A stretch of DNA of 64,000 nucleotides from JAIWNK01 sp964453115 (lineage in GTDB: Bacteria > Chloroflexota > Anaerolineae > Anaerolineales > Anaerolineaceae). Position 1 is the first letter of the stretch; the number at the start of each line of letters is the position of its first letter. Made by a program: the position numbers and the translations under genes. Location: NCBI GenBank assembly GCA_964453115.1, contig CAYVRT010000009.1, positions 41,953 through 105,952 on the forward strand, in the 5' to 3' direction. Of the stretch, positions 43,779-52,441 are shown in pieces. Under the pieces are notes generated by a model, which made no database searches, was not told the DNA's origin, and saw nothing but the letters and a program-made list of their open reading frames with translations.

Positions 43779-44486
43779 TTACGGGTTGGGTGGCGGTGTC
43801 CAGGGCCAGGGCAAATCCTCTGGGCAGGTATGAATGGAATAATAGTAACCACAAGCATCAAAACAAGTGGAAACAACACATGGCACGCCATAATATTCTC
43901 GGTTTTCTGTCTCGCAGGTAATATTTTGGCCGCGTTCAGGGCACCAAGTCTTGGGATCACCCACTGGCAAGGGCGTTGGCGGAATGCCCTCAGGCAACTG
44001 AGTCAAAACTTCATAAGCCACAACCTCCGATTCTGGCTCAAAGTACTTAATCCGCACAGTTTCACCATAACTGATACGCTCGCCAGAACAAATCATCCAG
44101 TCCGGGCGCTTGGTAAGCAACTCACAAGCATAAGAAAACGCATTCATCTGTACCCGATAGGGATGTTGAATGCCCGCAATTTCAAAAACCAAATACATAC
44201 TGGAAACACCCGTAAATTCCATTGAGACAATTTTTGCTGCCGCCAAATCAACCGTTGGCGTTGGCGTCAACGTGACCGTTGCCGTAGCAGTGAAGGTTGC
44301 CGAAGGAGCAAGTGTTGCCGTCTCAGTTGCGGTTGGAACAGGAGTATCAGAAGGTCGGGGAGTTTCTGTTGCCAAAACAAACAAAGTTGGAGTTTCCGTT
44401 TCCACAACTGCTACAGACGGTGCTGAGCAGGCCGCAATGGCCACAACCATCATCAAAATCAATCCGCTGAATATTATTTTTTTCAT
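43779..44486 (-). CDS. Lipoprotein with Thr/Pro-rich linker and Cys-rich tail
   Basis: A 235-residue protein with a type II signal peptide ending in the lipobox VVAIAAC (lipidated Cys20). It is followed by a Thr/Pro/Glu-rich linker to about 80, typical of Chloroflexota surface lipoproteins, then a beta-rich domain to about 170. The tail has six or more Cys (CPERGQNITC, VPCVVSTCFDACG, HTCPEDL) likely forming disulfides. No known family is recognised. It lies 89 bases after ahcY on the same strand. Confidence 0.8.
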   Translation of the reverse strand: MKKIIFSGLILMMVVAIAACSAPSVAVVETETPTLFVLATETPRPSDTPVPTATETATLAPSATFTATATVTLTPTPTVDLAAAKIVSMEFTGVSSMYLVFEIAGIQHPYRVQMNAFSYACELLTKRPDWMICSGERISYGETVRIKYFEPESEVVAYEVLTQLPEGIPPTPLPVGDPKTWCPERGQNITCETENREYYGVPCVVSTCFDACGYYYSIHTCPEDLPWPWTPPPNP

Positions 44487-44575
44487 TTATACCTCTTTCG
44501 CACAAAGTTTTTGGGCAGGGCATTTATGCCCCGCCCATTCAATTTGCACAAAATTTTCTGAATCCAACCGCTATT

Positions 44576-45835
44576 CTAGGTGCCTTCCTGCCAGGAACCA
44601 AGATAAGCAATCTGCTCCTGCGTCAGAACATCAATTTGCACACCCATCGCCGCCAGTTTCAACCGGGCAATATTTTGATCAATATCTTCCGGAACGCTGT
44701 AAACGCGTTTTTCCAGGGTGGCCGCGTTGCGCACCATATATTCAGCACACAGCGCCTGATTAGCAAACGACATGTCCATCACACTCGCCGGGTGACCTTC
44801 CGCAGCGGCCAGGTTAATCAAACGTCCTTCCCCTAAAACAAAAATCGAACGGCCATCCTTCAATTCATATTGCTCAACAAAGGGCCGCACCAGCCGCTTT
44901 GAAACAGCCATCTTTTCCAGGGCCGGAATATTGATTTCCACATTAAAATGACCCGAATTGGAGACAATGGCTCCATCTTTCATCTGTTCAAAATGTTTGC
45001 CATCAATCACATTCAAGTCGCCCGTCACCGTGCAGAAAATATCGCCAATCGGAGCAGCTTCTTCCATCGGCATCACGCGATAACCGTCCATCACTGCTTC
45101 GAGTGCCTTCAGCGCATCCACCTCAGTCACAATCACATTGGCACCCAAACCGCGTGCCCGCGAGGCCAAACCGCGTCCACACCAGCCATAGCCGGCTACC
45201 ACAAATGTCTTGCCAGCTAAAAGCACATTCGTCGCCCGAACAATTCCATCAATGGTAGATTGACCTGTTCCATAGCGATTATCAAAGAAATGTTTGGTCA
45301 AAGCATCATTGACTGCCACAATCGGGAAATTCAACGCTCCATCCGCTGCCATGGCACGCAGACGAATAACGCCCGTCGTCGTCTCCTCTGTGCCACAAAT
45401 CACCTCACTCAACAGGTCGCGGCGCTCCTTGTGCAATGTGCTAACCAGGTCCGCCCCATCATCCATCGTCAAATGCGGGCGGTGATCCAGAGCAGCATGA
45501 ATATGGCGATAATAGGTGCTATTATCCTCACCCTTAATCGCATATACCGGAATTTCATAAATGGAAACCAGAGCAGCAGCTACATCGTCTTGAGTTGAAA
45601 GTGGATTCGAAGCAGTCAAGACAATATCTGCACCACCCAATTGCAGCGTGCGCATCAGGTTGGCCGTCTCGGTCGTCACATGCAAACACGCCGAAACGCG
45701 CACTCCAGCCAGCGGGCGCTCTTTGGCAAACCGCTCACTAATCATGCGCAGCACAGGCATCTCGCGCGCTGCCCAATCCATCCGCCGACGGCCACCTTCG
45801 GCCAGGCTCAAGTCTTTTACATCAAATTGCGTCAT
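44576..45835 (-). CDS. ahcY: S-adenosylhomocysteine hydrolase (archaeal/thermophile-type)
   Basis: A 419-residue NAD-dependent hydrolase with the substrate segment CLHVTTETANLMRTLQLGGA, NPLSTQDDVAAAL, the NAD-binding GYGWCGRGLASRARGLGA, and SNSGHFNVEI. The C-terminus ends in a short YLGSWQEGT and lacks the extended Lys-Tyr tail of proteobacterial or eukaryotic enzymes. This is the shorter form of archaea and some thermophiles, several of which act on S-inosylhomocysteine. It regenerates homocysteine. It follows a PfkB kinase and mtnA, forming a SAM by-product recycling cluster. Confidence 0.95.
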   Translation of the reverse strand: MTQFDVKDLSLAEGGRRRMDWAAREMPVLRMISERFAKERPLAGVRVSACLHVTTETANLMRTLQLGGADIVLTASNPLSTQDDVAAALVSIYEIPVYAIKGEDNSTYYRHIHAALDHRPHLTMDDGADLVSTLHKERRDLLSEVICGTEETTTGVIRLRAMAADGALNFPIVAVNDALTKHFFDNRYGTGQSTIDGIVRATNVLLAGKTFVVAGYGWCGRGLASRARGLGANVIVTEVDALKALEAVMDGYRVMPMEEAAPIGDIFCTVTGDLNVIDGKHFEQMKDGAIVSNSGHFNVEINIPALEKMAVSKRLVRPFVEQYELKDGRSIFVLGEGRLINLAAAEGHPASVMDMSFANQALCAEYMVRNAATLEKRVYSVPEDIDQNIARLKLAAMGVQIDVLTQEQIAYLGSWQEGT

Positions 45836-45866
45836 TCCACTTCCTCCAAAAAGAATAGGTTCAAGA

Positions 45867-46835
45867 TCAGGCCGAAGCCTTCAAAAGCAAATCCAAACGC
45901 CCCGCATCATCAAAATGCTGACGGTAGCGAGCCACAAAACTCTCCCGGTCATAACAATGACACTGCGTGCCGCGTTGTTCCAGGCAATAAGTTGCTGCCA
46001 AGGCGCCCATCTGTCCACATGTTTGCCAGTCAAGCCCCAATCCATAACCGCGCAGAAAACCAGCCCGAAAGGCATCCCCAACACCTGTTGGGTCCAAAAT
46101 GCGCTGCGGTGGAACGACTGGCGTATGCGTGAGTTCTCCATGATCATAAATGTTGGCACCCTTCTCGCCCAATGTCACAACAACCAATGGCACTTGCGCC
46201 AAAAGCTTTTCCGCCGTCTTCTCCATATGCTTCTGTAACAACTCAAATTCATACTCGTTCACAAACAATGCCCATGCCCCCTCCACACCACAGCGCATAT
46301 CCTCAACCGATACGCGGGCCACTTGTTGCCCAAGGTCATACAAATATGGCACACCCAACTTGCGGCACTCCGTCACATGACGATGCATCGCACGCGGATC
46401 ATCAGGAGAAATCACCATCAAATCAATTGCTTCGCCAACTAAATCATCCAAAGACATCTCCGCAGCATATTTCATTGCACCGGTATAAAAGCTAGCAATC
46501 TGAGCGTTGGACGCATCCGTATTGGCAAAGAAAGAAGCCGTGTATTCATCAGAAATGACACGCACATAACGAGTGTTGACCCCCGCAGCCTCGAGCCAGG
46601 CGCGATATTCCTCAAAATCTTGTCCGGCTGCGCCAAAAATAGCCGGGTGATCGCCCAAAAGGGCCAAATTATACGCAATATTGGGCGCGGTGCCACCCCG
46701 TTGTCGCGTCATCGAGTCCACCAGGAAGGAAAGGCTGATGCTTTCTAATTTTTCAGGCAGAATATGATCGCGAAAATACCCCGGGAACGTCATCAAGTAA
46801 TCAAACGCAATTGAACCGGCACAAACAATTGTCAT
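45867..46835 (-). CDS. PfkB-family kinase, adenosine-kinase-like
   Basis: A 322-residue sugar/nucleoside kinase. The N-terminal GSIAFDYLMTFPG and GGTAPNIAYNLALLG are substrate-side motifs. PfkB signature 2, DPTGVGDAFRAGFLRG, holds the catalytic Asp in the GVGD anion-hole loop. Its place between mtnA and SAH hydrolase makes adenosine (product of SAH hydrolysis) the most plausible substrate. It lies 12 bases after mtnA and 31 before ahcY. Confidence 0.88.
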   Translation of the reverse strand: MTIVCAGSIAFDYLMTFPGYFRDHILPEKLESISLSFLVDSMTRQRGGTAPNIAYNLALLGDHPAIFGAAGQDFEEYRAWLEAAGVNTRYVRVISDEYTASFFANTDASNAQIASFYTGAMKYAAEMSLDDLVGEAIDLMVISPDDPRAMHRHVTECRKLGVPYLYDLGQQVARVSVEDMRCGVEGAWALFVNEYEFELLQKHMEKTAEKLLAQVPLVVVTLGEKGANIYDHGELTHTPVVPPQRILDPTGVGDAFRAGFLRGYGLGLDWQTCGQMGALAATYCLEQRGTQCHCYDRESFVARYRQHFDDAGRLDLLLKASA

Positions 46836-46847
46836 CCAAACCTTCCT

Positions 46848-47918
46848 TCAGGAAAAAGATACCATTCCAGGCATTTCAGCATCAAAGACATGTCGCAAAT
46901 TCTCAACAAAAGGCGGATACACAACCCCACGCTCTGTCACCAGCGCTGTCAACAACTCGTGCGGCGTCACATCAAAAGCCGGGTTGCGCGCTAGCGTTGT
47001 CGGCAGGGTCACCCGTTCACCATTCAGTTCAATTCCCAAGATCTCCTGAGGATCGCGTTCCTCAATCGGGATCAAGTCCCCATCGGGCAAGTTGATATCA
47101 ATCGTCGACGTAGGCATCACAGAATAAACCGGCACATCATTATGATGGGCTGCCAGTGCCAAAAGATAACTTCCCACCTTATTGGCCACATCGCCATTGG
47201 CTGCCACCCGATCAGCGCCAAACAGCACCTTCTGTACCTGGCCACGTCGCAAAAAATAGCCAGCTGCCCCATCTACAATCAATGCATGAGGAATACCATA
47301 TTGCGCCAATTCCCATGCCGTCAATCGTGCCCCTTGCAAGCGCGGGCGCGTCTCATCAACCAGTACAAACAATCGCTTGCCCTGCTCATGCGCGAGCCGA
47401 ATGGCACCCAAGGCTGTCCCCCAATCTACTGCTGCCAGTGCGCCCGTATTGCAGTGATGCAAAACTGTGTCGCCATCACTCAACAAAGCAGCACCATATT
47501 CAGCCATCCGACGATTGATCAAAACATCTTCTTCAGCCATACGCTGCGCCTCAGCCAGCAAGCGCAATTGTAATTTTTCCACCGTTGGCAGCGGCATCTC
47601 CGCCACCCGCAGCATTCGCTGTACTGCCCAGGCCAAGTTAACCGCAGTTGGCCGGGCAGCCAATAATTGCTCGGCCCCCTGACGAATATCCGACAACAGC
47701 CCCGCTGTTGTCGAAGCCCCCGATTTCAGCGCCGCCAATGCCACGCCAAAAGCAGCCGCCACACCAATCGCGGGCGCACCCCGAACAGCCATATTCGCAA
47801 TCGCAATAGCCACCTGTGAAGCATTTCCGCAAATCAAAAAATCCAGCCGAACTGGCAAACAGCGCTGATCAATCAGTCGCAAGGTTTGTTGAGTGTCATC
47901 CCACTCCAGGGTACGCAT
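46848..47918 (-). CDS. mtnA: Methylthioribose-1-phosphate isomerase
   Basis: A 356-residue aldose-ketose isomerase related to eIF2B. Family motifs are MAVRGAPAIGVAAAFG, RPTAVNLAWAVQRM, HHCNTGALAAVDWGTALGAI with the catalytic Cys, and GADRVAANGDVANKVGSYLLALAAH with the catalytic Asp. The tail has NPAFDVTPHELLTALVTERGV. It acts in methionine salvage from methylthioadenosine. The start was set at 47918; the frame is open 15 codons further upstream. No MTA phosphorylase is seen nearby. Confidence 0.95.
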   Translation of the reverse strand: MRTLEWDDTQQTLRLIDQRCLPVRLDFLICGNASQVAIAIANMAVRGAPAIGVAAAFGVALAALKSGASTTAGLLSDIRQGAEQLLAARPTAVNLAWAVQRMLRVAEMPLPTVEKLQLRLLAEAQRMAEEDVLINRRMAEYGAALLSDGDTVLHHCNTGALAAVDWGTALGAIRLAHEQGKRLFVLVDETRPRLQGARLTAWELAQYGIPHALIVDGAAGYFLRRGQVQKVLFGADRVAANGDVANKVGSYLLALAAHHNDVPVYSVMPTSTIDINLPDGDLIPIEERDPQEILGIELNGERVTLPTTLARNPAFDVTPHELLTALVTERGVVYPPFVENLRHVFDAEMPGMVSFS

Positions 47919-48000
47919 CCACACTTCTCGTAAAACAGGCTCACAACCAATCAAGTTTAACACGCAAACCGCAGATTGTCAAACGCACGCCGATCGTCTT

Positions 48001-48984
48001 CTAAGGGGCAATCCCCCGTGTATAAAGCAACCACATGCCAACAAGGTATAAAATGACCAACAGGGCAGCGTCAAACTCCATGAAACGCAACCGGCGGCGA
48101 AATTGCACCACATTGCCAAGCAAAGCCAGGCATGTCATCAGCAACCCCAACATTCCCACCAGCAAAAAGGAAGGGCTAATCGCCGCCAAAAATCGGCCAT
48201 CCATATAGAAAAAGTCTGTTAAACCAACTGCAAACATATTGAAAAAATTACTTCCAAACAGGTTGCCGATTGCCATGTCGTTTGCCCCAATCTTAATTGC
48301 AGCCAGGGTCGTCACCAATTCTGGCAATGATGTCACTGCCGCCACAAGCGTTGAGCCAACAAATGTCGTTCCCAAACCAGTCATTTCTGCAATCTGATTA
48401 CTGCTCTGCACCATAATCGGCGTAACCAATACCAGCAAAGCTGCTGCAATCCCAAACCCCAACAACCCCTCCCACAATGGCGGCGTCCCTTCTGCTATTT
48501 CGGCCTGCGTGTCCCCCCCCGACGAACCATGCGATTGTAACAACCACACTCCACCAAAATAGAATCCAACAATCAATAAGCTATCTACTCCCACCCAACC
48601 CACTTGCAGGTCAACATTTGCCATCATAAAGAACACAACCAGGCCAATCGAAAAAATCGCCAGGGTACCAGAAAGAGCGTGTTTAAGCGCTGCTTTACGC
48701 AAAATTCGCTGATTTTTGTGCAATGCATCCATCACAGCCAGAAGCAACATATTGAATGCGTTACTCCCCATCAAATTACCCGCAGCCAGGTTCGGGGACC
48801 CCAATTGCAAAGCACTTAAAGAAGTCAACATCTCTGGCAAAGAAGTTGCCCCCGCCAGCAACAACACGCCAACAAACATCCCACCCAGCCGTGTGCGCTC
48901 AGCAATTACATCCCCATAGGCTGCCAGTTTGTTTGCTGCAAACACAATCAAAGCAGCACTCACCAAAAACAGAATCCAGACCAT
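48001..48984 (-). CDS. Calcium/sodium antiporter (CaCA family, YrbG-like)
   Basis: A 327-residue membrane protein with ten helices in two inverted halves, each with the ion-binding alpha repeat: GATSLPEMLTSLSALQLGSPNLAAGNLMGSN in the first and AAVTSLPELVTTLAAIKIGANDMAIGNLFGSN in the second. It would exchange Ca2+ for Na+ or H+ across the cytoplasmic membrane. GAGAGGGG precedes the ATG, and the start is 4 bases from the stop of the small PII-like gene. Confidence 0.93.
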   Translation of the reverse strand: MVWILFLVSAALIVFAANKLAAYGDVIAERTRLGGMFVGVLLLAGATSLPEMLTSLSALQLGSPNLAAGNLMGSNAFNMLLLAVMDALHKNQRILRKAALKHALSGTLAIFSIGLVVFFMMANVDLQVGWVGVDSLLIVGFYFGGVWLLQSHGSSGGDTQAEIAEGTPPLWEGLLGFGIAAALLVLVTPIMVQSSNQIAEMTGLGTTFVGSTLVAAVTSLPELVTTLAAIKIGANDMAIGNLFGSNFFNMFAVGLTDFFYMDGRFLAAISPSFLLVGMLGLLMTCLALLGNVVQFRRRLRFMEFDAALLVILYLVGMWLLYTRGIAP

Positions 48985-48988
48985 TGGC

Positions 48989-49330
48989 TCACCCCTCTCG
49001 GTTCTCAAATGAAGATAGCCCCTTGACGAACGCCAATGGCCAGGCGGCAAACACCCCTGTGTTTGGTCCATTCAAATCGCCAAACAACGCTTCCGCAGCC
49101 TGCAAACACGCCACCGCCTGTTGCTCATCCGCAACAACCGCAAACAACGTCTGATTGGCAGCCTCTTCATTGGCTGAACCATACAAAAAACGCATTGGCA
49201 CACGTCCCAATCGCCGATGAATGCCCGTGCTGTCTACAATCGTTGCTCCACGCACACCCACCTCTTCCCATGCTTTTAAAAGATCGTCCAATCGGTCCGT
49301 ATCATCCAAAACAAACATCACCATGAACAT
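48989..49330 (-). CDS. Small PII-like (ferredoxin-fold) protein
   Basis: A 113-residue cytoplasmic protein. The first half (MFVLDDTDRLDDLLKAWEEVGVRGATIVDSTG) follows the beta-alpha-beta pattern of PII and PII-like proteins. The second half repeats a strand-helix-strand pattern (FAVVADEQQAVACLQAAEALFG). No uridylylation T-loop Tyr is recognisable, so it is not GlnB. Tight spacing (4 bases) to the antiporter suggests it regulates that carrier, as PII-like proteins do for other transporters; this is inference. Confidence 0.65.
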   Translation of the reverse strand: MFMVMFVLDDTDRLDDLLKAWEEVGVRGATIVDSTGIHRRLGRVPMRFLYGSANEEAANQTLFAVVADEQQAVACLQAAEALFGDLNGPNTGVFAAWPLAFVKGLSSFENREG

Positions 49331-49346
49331 CGTATACGCTCCTTCT

Positions 49347-49919
49347 CTACTTCAAACTGGAATCAGGTCTCAAGTCCTGCCGACTGCGCTTTGGGAAAAT
49401 GCCCGCCTCCGTAGAACGAACATCCTCCACCGTGCAAAATGCCTTTGGGCAAATGCGATGAATGATCGCCATAACGGACGGTAAATCTTTGCGCCGCACT
49501 GTTGTATATACTAGACAAACTGGCCCATTCGCACCAACCCCCTCCACAGAAGTAACACCATAGCCCTGATCATGCAATTCTTGCGCAAGTTCTACACCAT
49601 GCTGAGCAACAATCGTACGCACAATGACCGAGCCAAGTGCAATTTTATCTTCCAGCAACATACCAACAAAATTTCCAGCGGCAAACCCTGCTGCATATCC
49701 CAAATAAGATGTCACACTTTGCAAGTTTTGCACCAACTGCCCAACAACCACAATCCAAATCAGCACCTCAAAAAAACCCAGAATGGGTGCAAGTTTTCGC
49801 CTGCCGCGCGAAACCAGGATAATACGTACAGTTCCCAACGTCACATCAAAAATGCGCGCCACAAAAATAATCAACGGAAGCCCCACCCACGCATACCAAT
49901 CAAATGCAACACCATTCAT
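49347..49919 (-). CDS. UPF0316-family membrane protein (DUF5698-DUF2179)
   Basis: A 190-residue protein with three N-terminal hydrophobic helices (about 10-95), where IIFVARIFDVTLGTVRIILVSRGRRKLAP is the family signature. A soluble C-terminal DUF2179-type ferredoxin-like domain follows (GYGVTSVEGVGANGPVCLVYTTVRRKDLPSVMAIIHRICPKAFCTVEDVRS). The function of the family is unknown. It lies 16 bases before the PII-like gene and 42 after the asparagine-synthetase-like gene. Confidence 0.9.
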   Translation of the reverse strand: MNGVAFDWYAWVGLPLIIFVARIFDVTLGTVRIILVSRGRRKLAPILGFFEVLIWIVVVGQLVQNLQSVTSYLGYAAGFAAGNFVGMLLEDKIALGSVIVRTIVAQHGVELAQELHDQGYGVTSVEGVGANGPVCLVYTTVRRKDLPSVMAIIHRICPKAFCTVEDVRSTEAGIFPKRSRQDLRPDSSLK

Positions 49920-49961
49920 ATACCATCCTCCATTCTTAAATTATAAACCAAAATGGAGGTA

Positions 49962-51299
49962 TCAGATTTCAACAACCCGTTTTGTTCGGCCCATCCAGTC
50001 CAAAACATCCAGCTCCCCAAAATGTTCACAGAACAGGCGATAGTACCAAAGCTCCTCTTTGCTGTTTAGCAACCAGCCGTTTGATAATTGCCGACAACTT
50101 TGAAAATCGCCATCGCTAATCTGCTCTTCGGCATAATCACTCAACAAATCCTCCACGCCGGCCCCCTCCCAAAACTTCGCCTTTGGCCTGTGTAAAACCG
50201 GTTCAGGCAACAAGCCTTTCAACGCCTCGCGTAAAACCCATTTCTCAACCCCTTTATAAATCTTATAGCTTGCTGGAATCCGCAAGGCACAATCTACAAC
50301 GTGTGGACATAAAAACCCGATCAGCGGTGTTGTTCCAAACGCCCTGGTACAGCGATCCACGCGTTGTAGAGCTGTATTATGCAAACGACCGATCAAATCC
50401 AAGAGTTCCGCTTGTAAATTTTCTGATGGCACATCCTTCAAATAAGAATATCCAGCAAACAGCTCATCTCCACCCTCACCCGAAAACACAGCTGGCGCAT
50501 ACTGGGCCGCCGCTCTGGCAACCAGAAAATTCATCACCGAAGACCGAATCAGCAAAGAATCAAATGTTTCCAAATGTTCAACTACCTGCGGCAAGATATG
50601 CAAAATATCCGAAATAGTTACTTTTACTTCATGATGCTTCGCACCCATATGCACAGCTGCCAGGCGTGCATATTCCAGGTCCGGGGCACCCTCCAACCCA
50701 GCAGCGAATGTATGAATCGGCCCCACCAAACGGCAGACCAACGCCGCCCAGGCGCTGGAATCCACCCCACCCGAAAGCCACGCTGCTACATCTCCATCCC
50801 CAACCATGTTTTCCGCGGCTTCTTCCAATAAAGCTCGCAACTTCAAAATGAGTTCCTCTACCCCAAGATCATATTCCTCTTCCACGTGGAAACTCTGCAT
50901 TTGCACACTTCCACCACATAACGTTCCACCAGGCGGAAGCTCGCGCACCTGTGTTGTCAATCGCATTAAACCTTTCACATCTGAAGCAAAACAAATCTCT
51001 CCAGAACTGGTTTTTCCCCAATACAACGGAGCAACCCCCAGCGCATCTCGGCTCAACACCAATCCATGCTCAACAGAAGTATAGGCCCGCGCCCATTGAC
51101 CATCACACCGCCAGTCTTCCGCCAGCCCTCGCTCAAGCAGCAAATTGATCGCTCCCACCTGCCGCCGATTTACATGTACACCCAAAGTCACACCATGCCG
51201 TTCAACAATTGTCAAATCCTGATCCGTTGCCTTGCAACGAAAAGCCTCCGACACCCGGTCAAAAGCCCCCGGTGCGGCAATTCCAGCAATTGTGGCCAT
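49962..51299 (-). CDS. Asparagine-synthetase-like ATP-dependent enzyme lacking the glutaminase Cys
   Basis: A 445-residue protein with a shortened N-terminal region (about 145 residues, against about 200 in AsnB). It retains the SRDALGVAPLYW and ICFASDVKGL signatures but starts MATIAG, so the N-terminal Cys nucleophile is replaced by Ala and glutamine hydrolysis is not expected. The synthetase domain is intact: PP-loop LSGGVDSSAW at 175-184, SGEGGDELFAGY near 270, and conserved C-terminal helices. It could use ammonia or another amine, or form an amide or lactam in the way beta-lactam synthetase does; this is inference. It follows the opine dehydrogenase gene by 17 bases. Confidence 0.85.
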   Translation of the reverse strand: MATIAGIAAPGAFDRVSEAFRCKATDQDLTIVERHGVTLGVHVNRRQVGAINLLLERGLAEDWRCDGQWARAYTSVEHGLVLSRDALGVAPLYWGKTSSGEICFASDVKGLMRLTTQVRELPPGGTLCGGSVQMQSFHVEEEYDLGVEELILKLRALLEEAAENMVGDGDVAAWLSGGVDSSAWAALVCRLVGPIHTFAAGLEGAPDLEYARLAAVHMGAKHHEVKVTISDILHILPQVVEHLETFDSLLIRSSVMNFLVARAAAQYAPAVFSGEGGDELFAGYSYLKDVPSENLQAELLDLIGRLHNTALQRVDRCTRAFGTTPLIGFLCPHVVDCALRIPASYKIYKGVEKWVLREALKGLLPEPVLHRPKAKFWEGAGVEDLLSDYAEEQISDGDFQSCRQLSNGWLLNSKEELWYYRLFCEHFGELDVLDWMGRTKRVVEI

Positions 51300-51316
51300 C
51301 GTTCTCTCCTTTGCGG

Positions 51317-52426
51317 CTAAACCGCCATAATTCCTTCCGTCACATAGGTTGTCAATTCCGTCACACTCAATTTATCCAGCCCCAGGCGATCCACCGTCCG
51401 CCCACGTCGCCAGTAATCGGTGCGATGCACAATGCATGCCAGCCGGATAATCGAATCCATCCCACGAACCGAAACGCCATAATGCTGTCCTAAAGATGCA
51501 ATCGGCACCAGGCTCATCGGCACGTCCTCAAAGATATAGCGATGGTTGAGCGTTGGTGGCGCTTTAATTCCATAATATCCGGGCTGATTGTGAATTGCAT
51601 CGTGCAGATTCTCACCATCCGTATCATAGGCCAGTTTGAGCCATTCCTGTGCCGTGCGCGCCCGGATGCCCAATGAAGCCGCAACGGTCACTCGCTCTCG
51701 GTCCAACACTTCCAAGACCCGTGCCACTGAAGGCGTAACCCCATCAATATAAAACTGATAATCACCATGCGTTGCCTCAATCCAGCCTGCGTTGAGCAGC
51801 GTCAATGCCGGGTGAAAAATAGCCCCCATATTGTTCAAACCGGTCTGTAACACGTTGCCGCCATCAATAAATTGTGGATACGCTTCATGAATTCGATCCA
51901 ACACCAGCCTTGTCCGTTTGGAGGGCAGCGCAGCGATCGGGACCGCTTCCTTAACCCGAAAAATGCGTGCTTGCGCTGGCCCATCCGAGCGCGAAGCATA
52001 AATAAAAGTCTCGGCCTCCGCCACCGTCACATCCGCCTTGCAGCCATTCTCCTGCAACACCTTAACAAATTCCAGCGCTCCACACGTTCGCCCTGGATGC
52101 AAGACGAGGATCTGACCATCTTTCAAATAAGGCGCAGCCGATTTGGCAATATCGGCATGTGCCGAAGAAGGCACAACCACCATGATCATTTCTGCCTTGT
52201 CCAGTGCCTCCGCCATGTTTGAAGTCGTACATGCGAGCCGACCAAACCCGCGCGGGCCATATTCGCCGCTTTCCAGTTCAATTCCACCCAGTTCTTTGAT
52301 TGCCGCAATTCGTTCCGGGGTGCGGTTATACAACGTCGTTGAAAATTCCATTAATGCCAGGTGTGCAGCCATTGCCTTGCCACCATGCCCGGCCCCAATC
52401 ACCGTATAAGGTGTTTTGTGTGTCAT
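51317..52426 (-). CDS. Opine (octopine/nopaline) dehydrogenase family enzyme
   Basis: A 369-residue NAD(P)-dependent dehydrogenase. The Rossmann motif GAGHGGKAMAAHLA is at about 11-24, followed by LYNRTPERI. The middle region holds VVVPSSAHADIAKSAAPYLKDGQILVLHPGRT. The C-terminal catalytic domain has GLNNMGAIFHPALTLLNAG with the conserved His-Pro, as in octopine dehydrogenases. It would reductively couple an amino acid amine to a 2-oxo acid. Substrates are unknown. The start ATG at 52424-52426 is preceded by GGAGG. It lies 15 bases after the B12-binding gene. Confidence 0.9.
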   Translation of the reverse strand: MTHKTPYTVIGAGHGGKAMAAHLALMEFSTTLYNRTPERIAAIKELGGIELESGEYGPRGFGRLACTTSNMAEALDKAEMIMVVVPSSAHADIAKSAAPYLKDGQILVLHPGRTCGALEFVKVLQENGCKADVTVAEAETFIYASRSDGPAQARIFRVKEAVPIAALPSKRTRLVLDRIHEAYPQFIDGGNVLQTGLNNMGAIFHPALTLLNAGWIEATHGDYQFYIDGVTPSVARVLEVLDRERVTVAASLGIRARTAQEWLKLAYDTDGENLHDAIHNQPGYYGIKAPPTLNHRYIFEDVPMSLVPIASLGQHYGVSVRGMDSIIRLACIVHRTDYWRRGRTVDRLGLDKLSVTELTTYVTEGIMAV

Positions 52427-52441
52427 ACAATCCTCCATCTA

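Noticed and set aside
44220..44420. A tandem DNA repeat in the lipoprotein gene
   Set aside because: It encodes a Thr/Pro/Ala-rich linker with irregular codons; low-complexity coding sequence, not a true tandem array.
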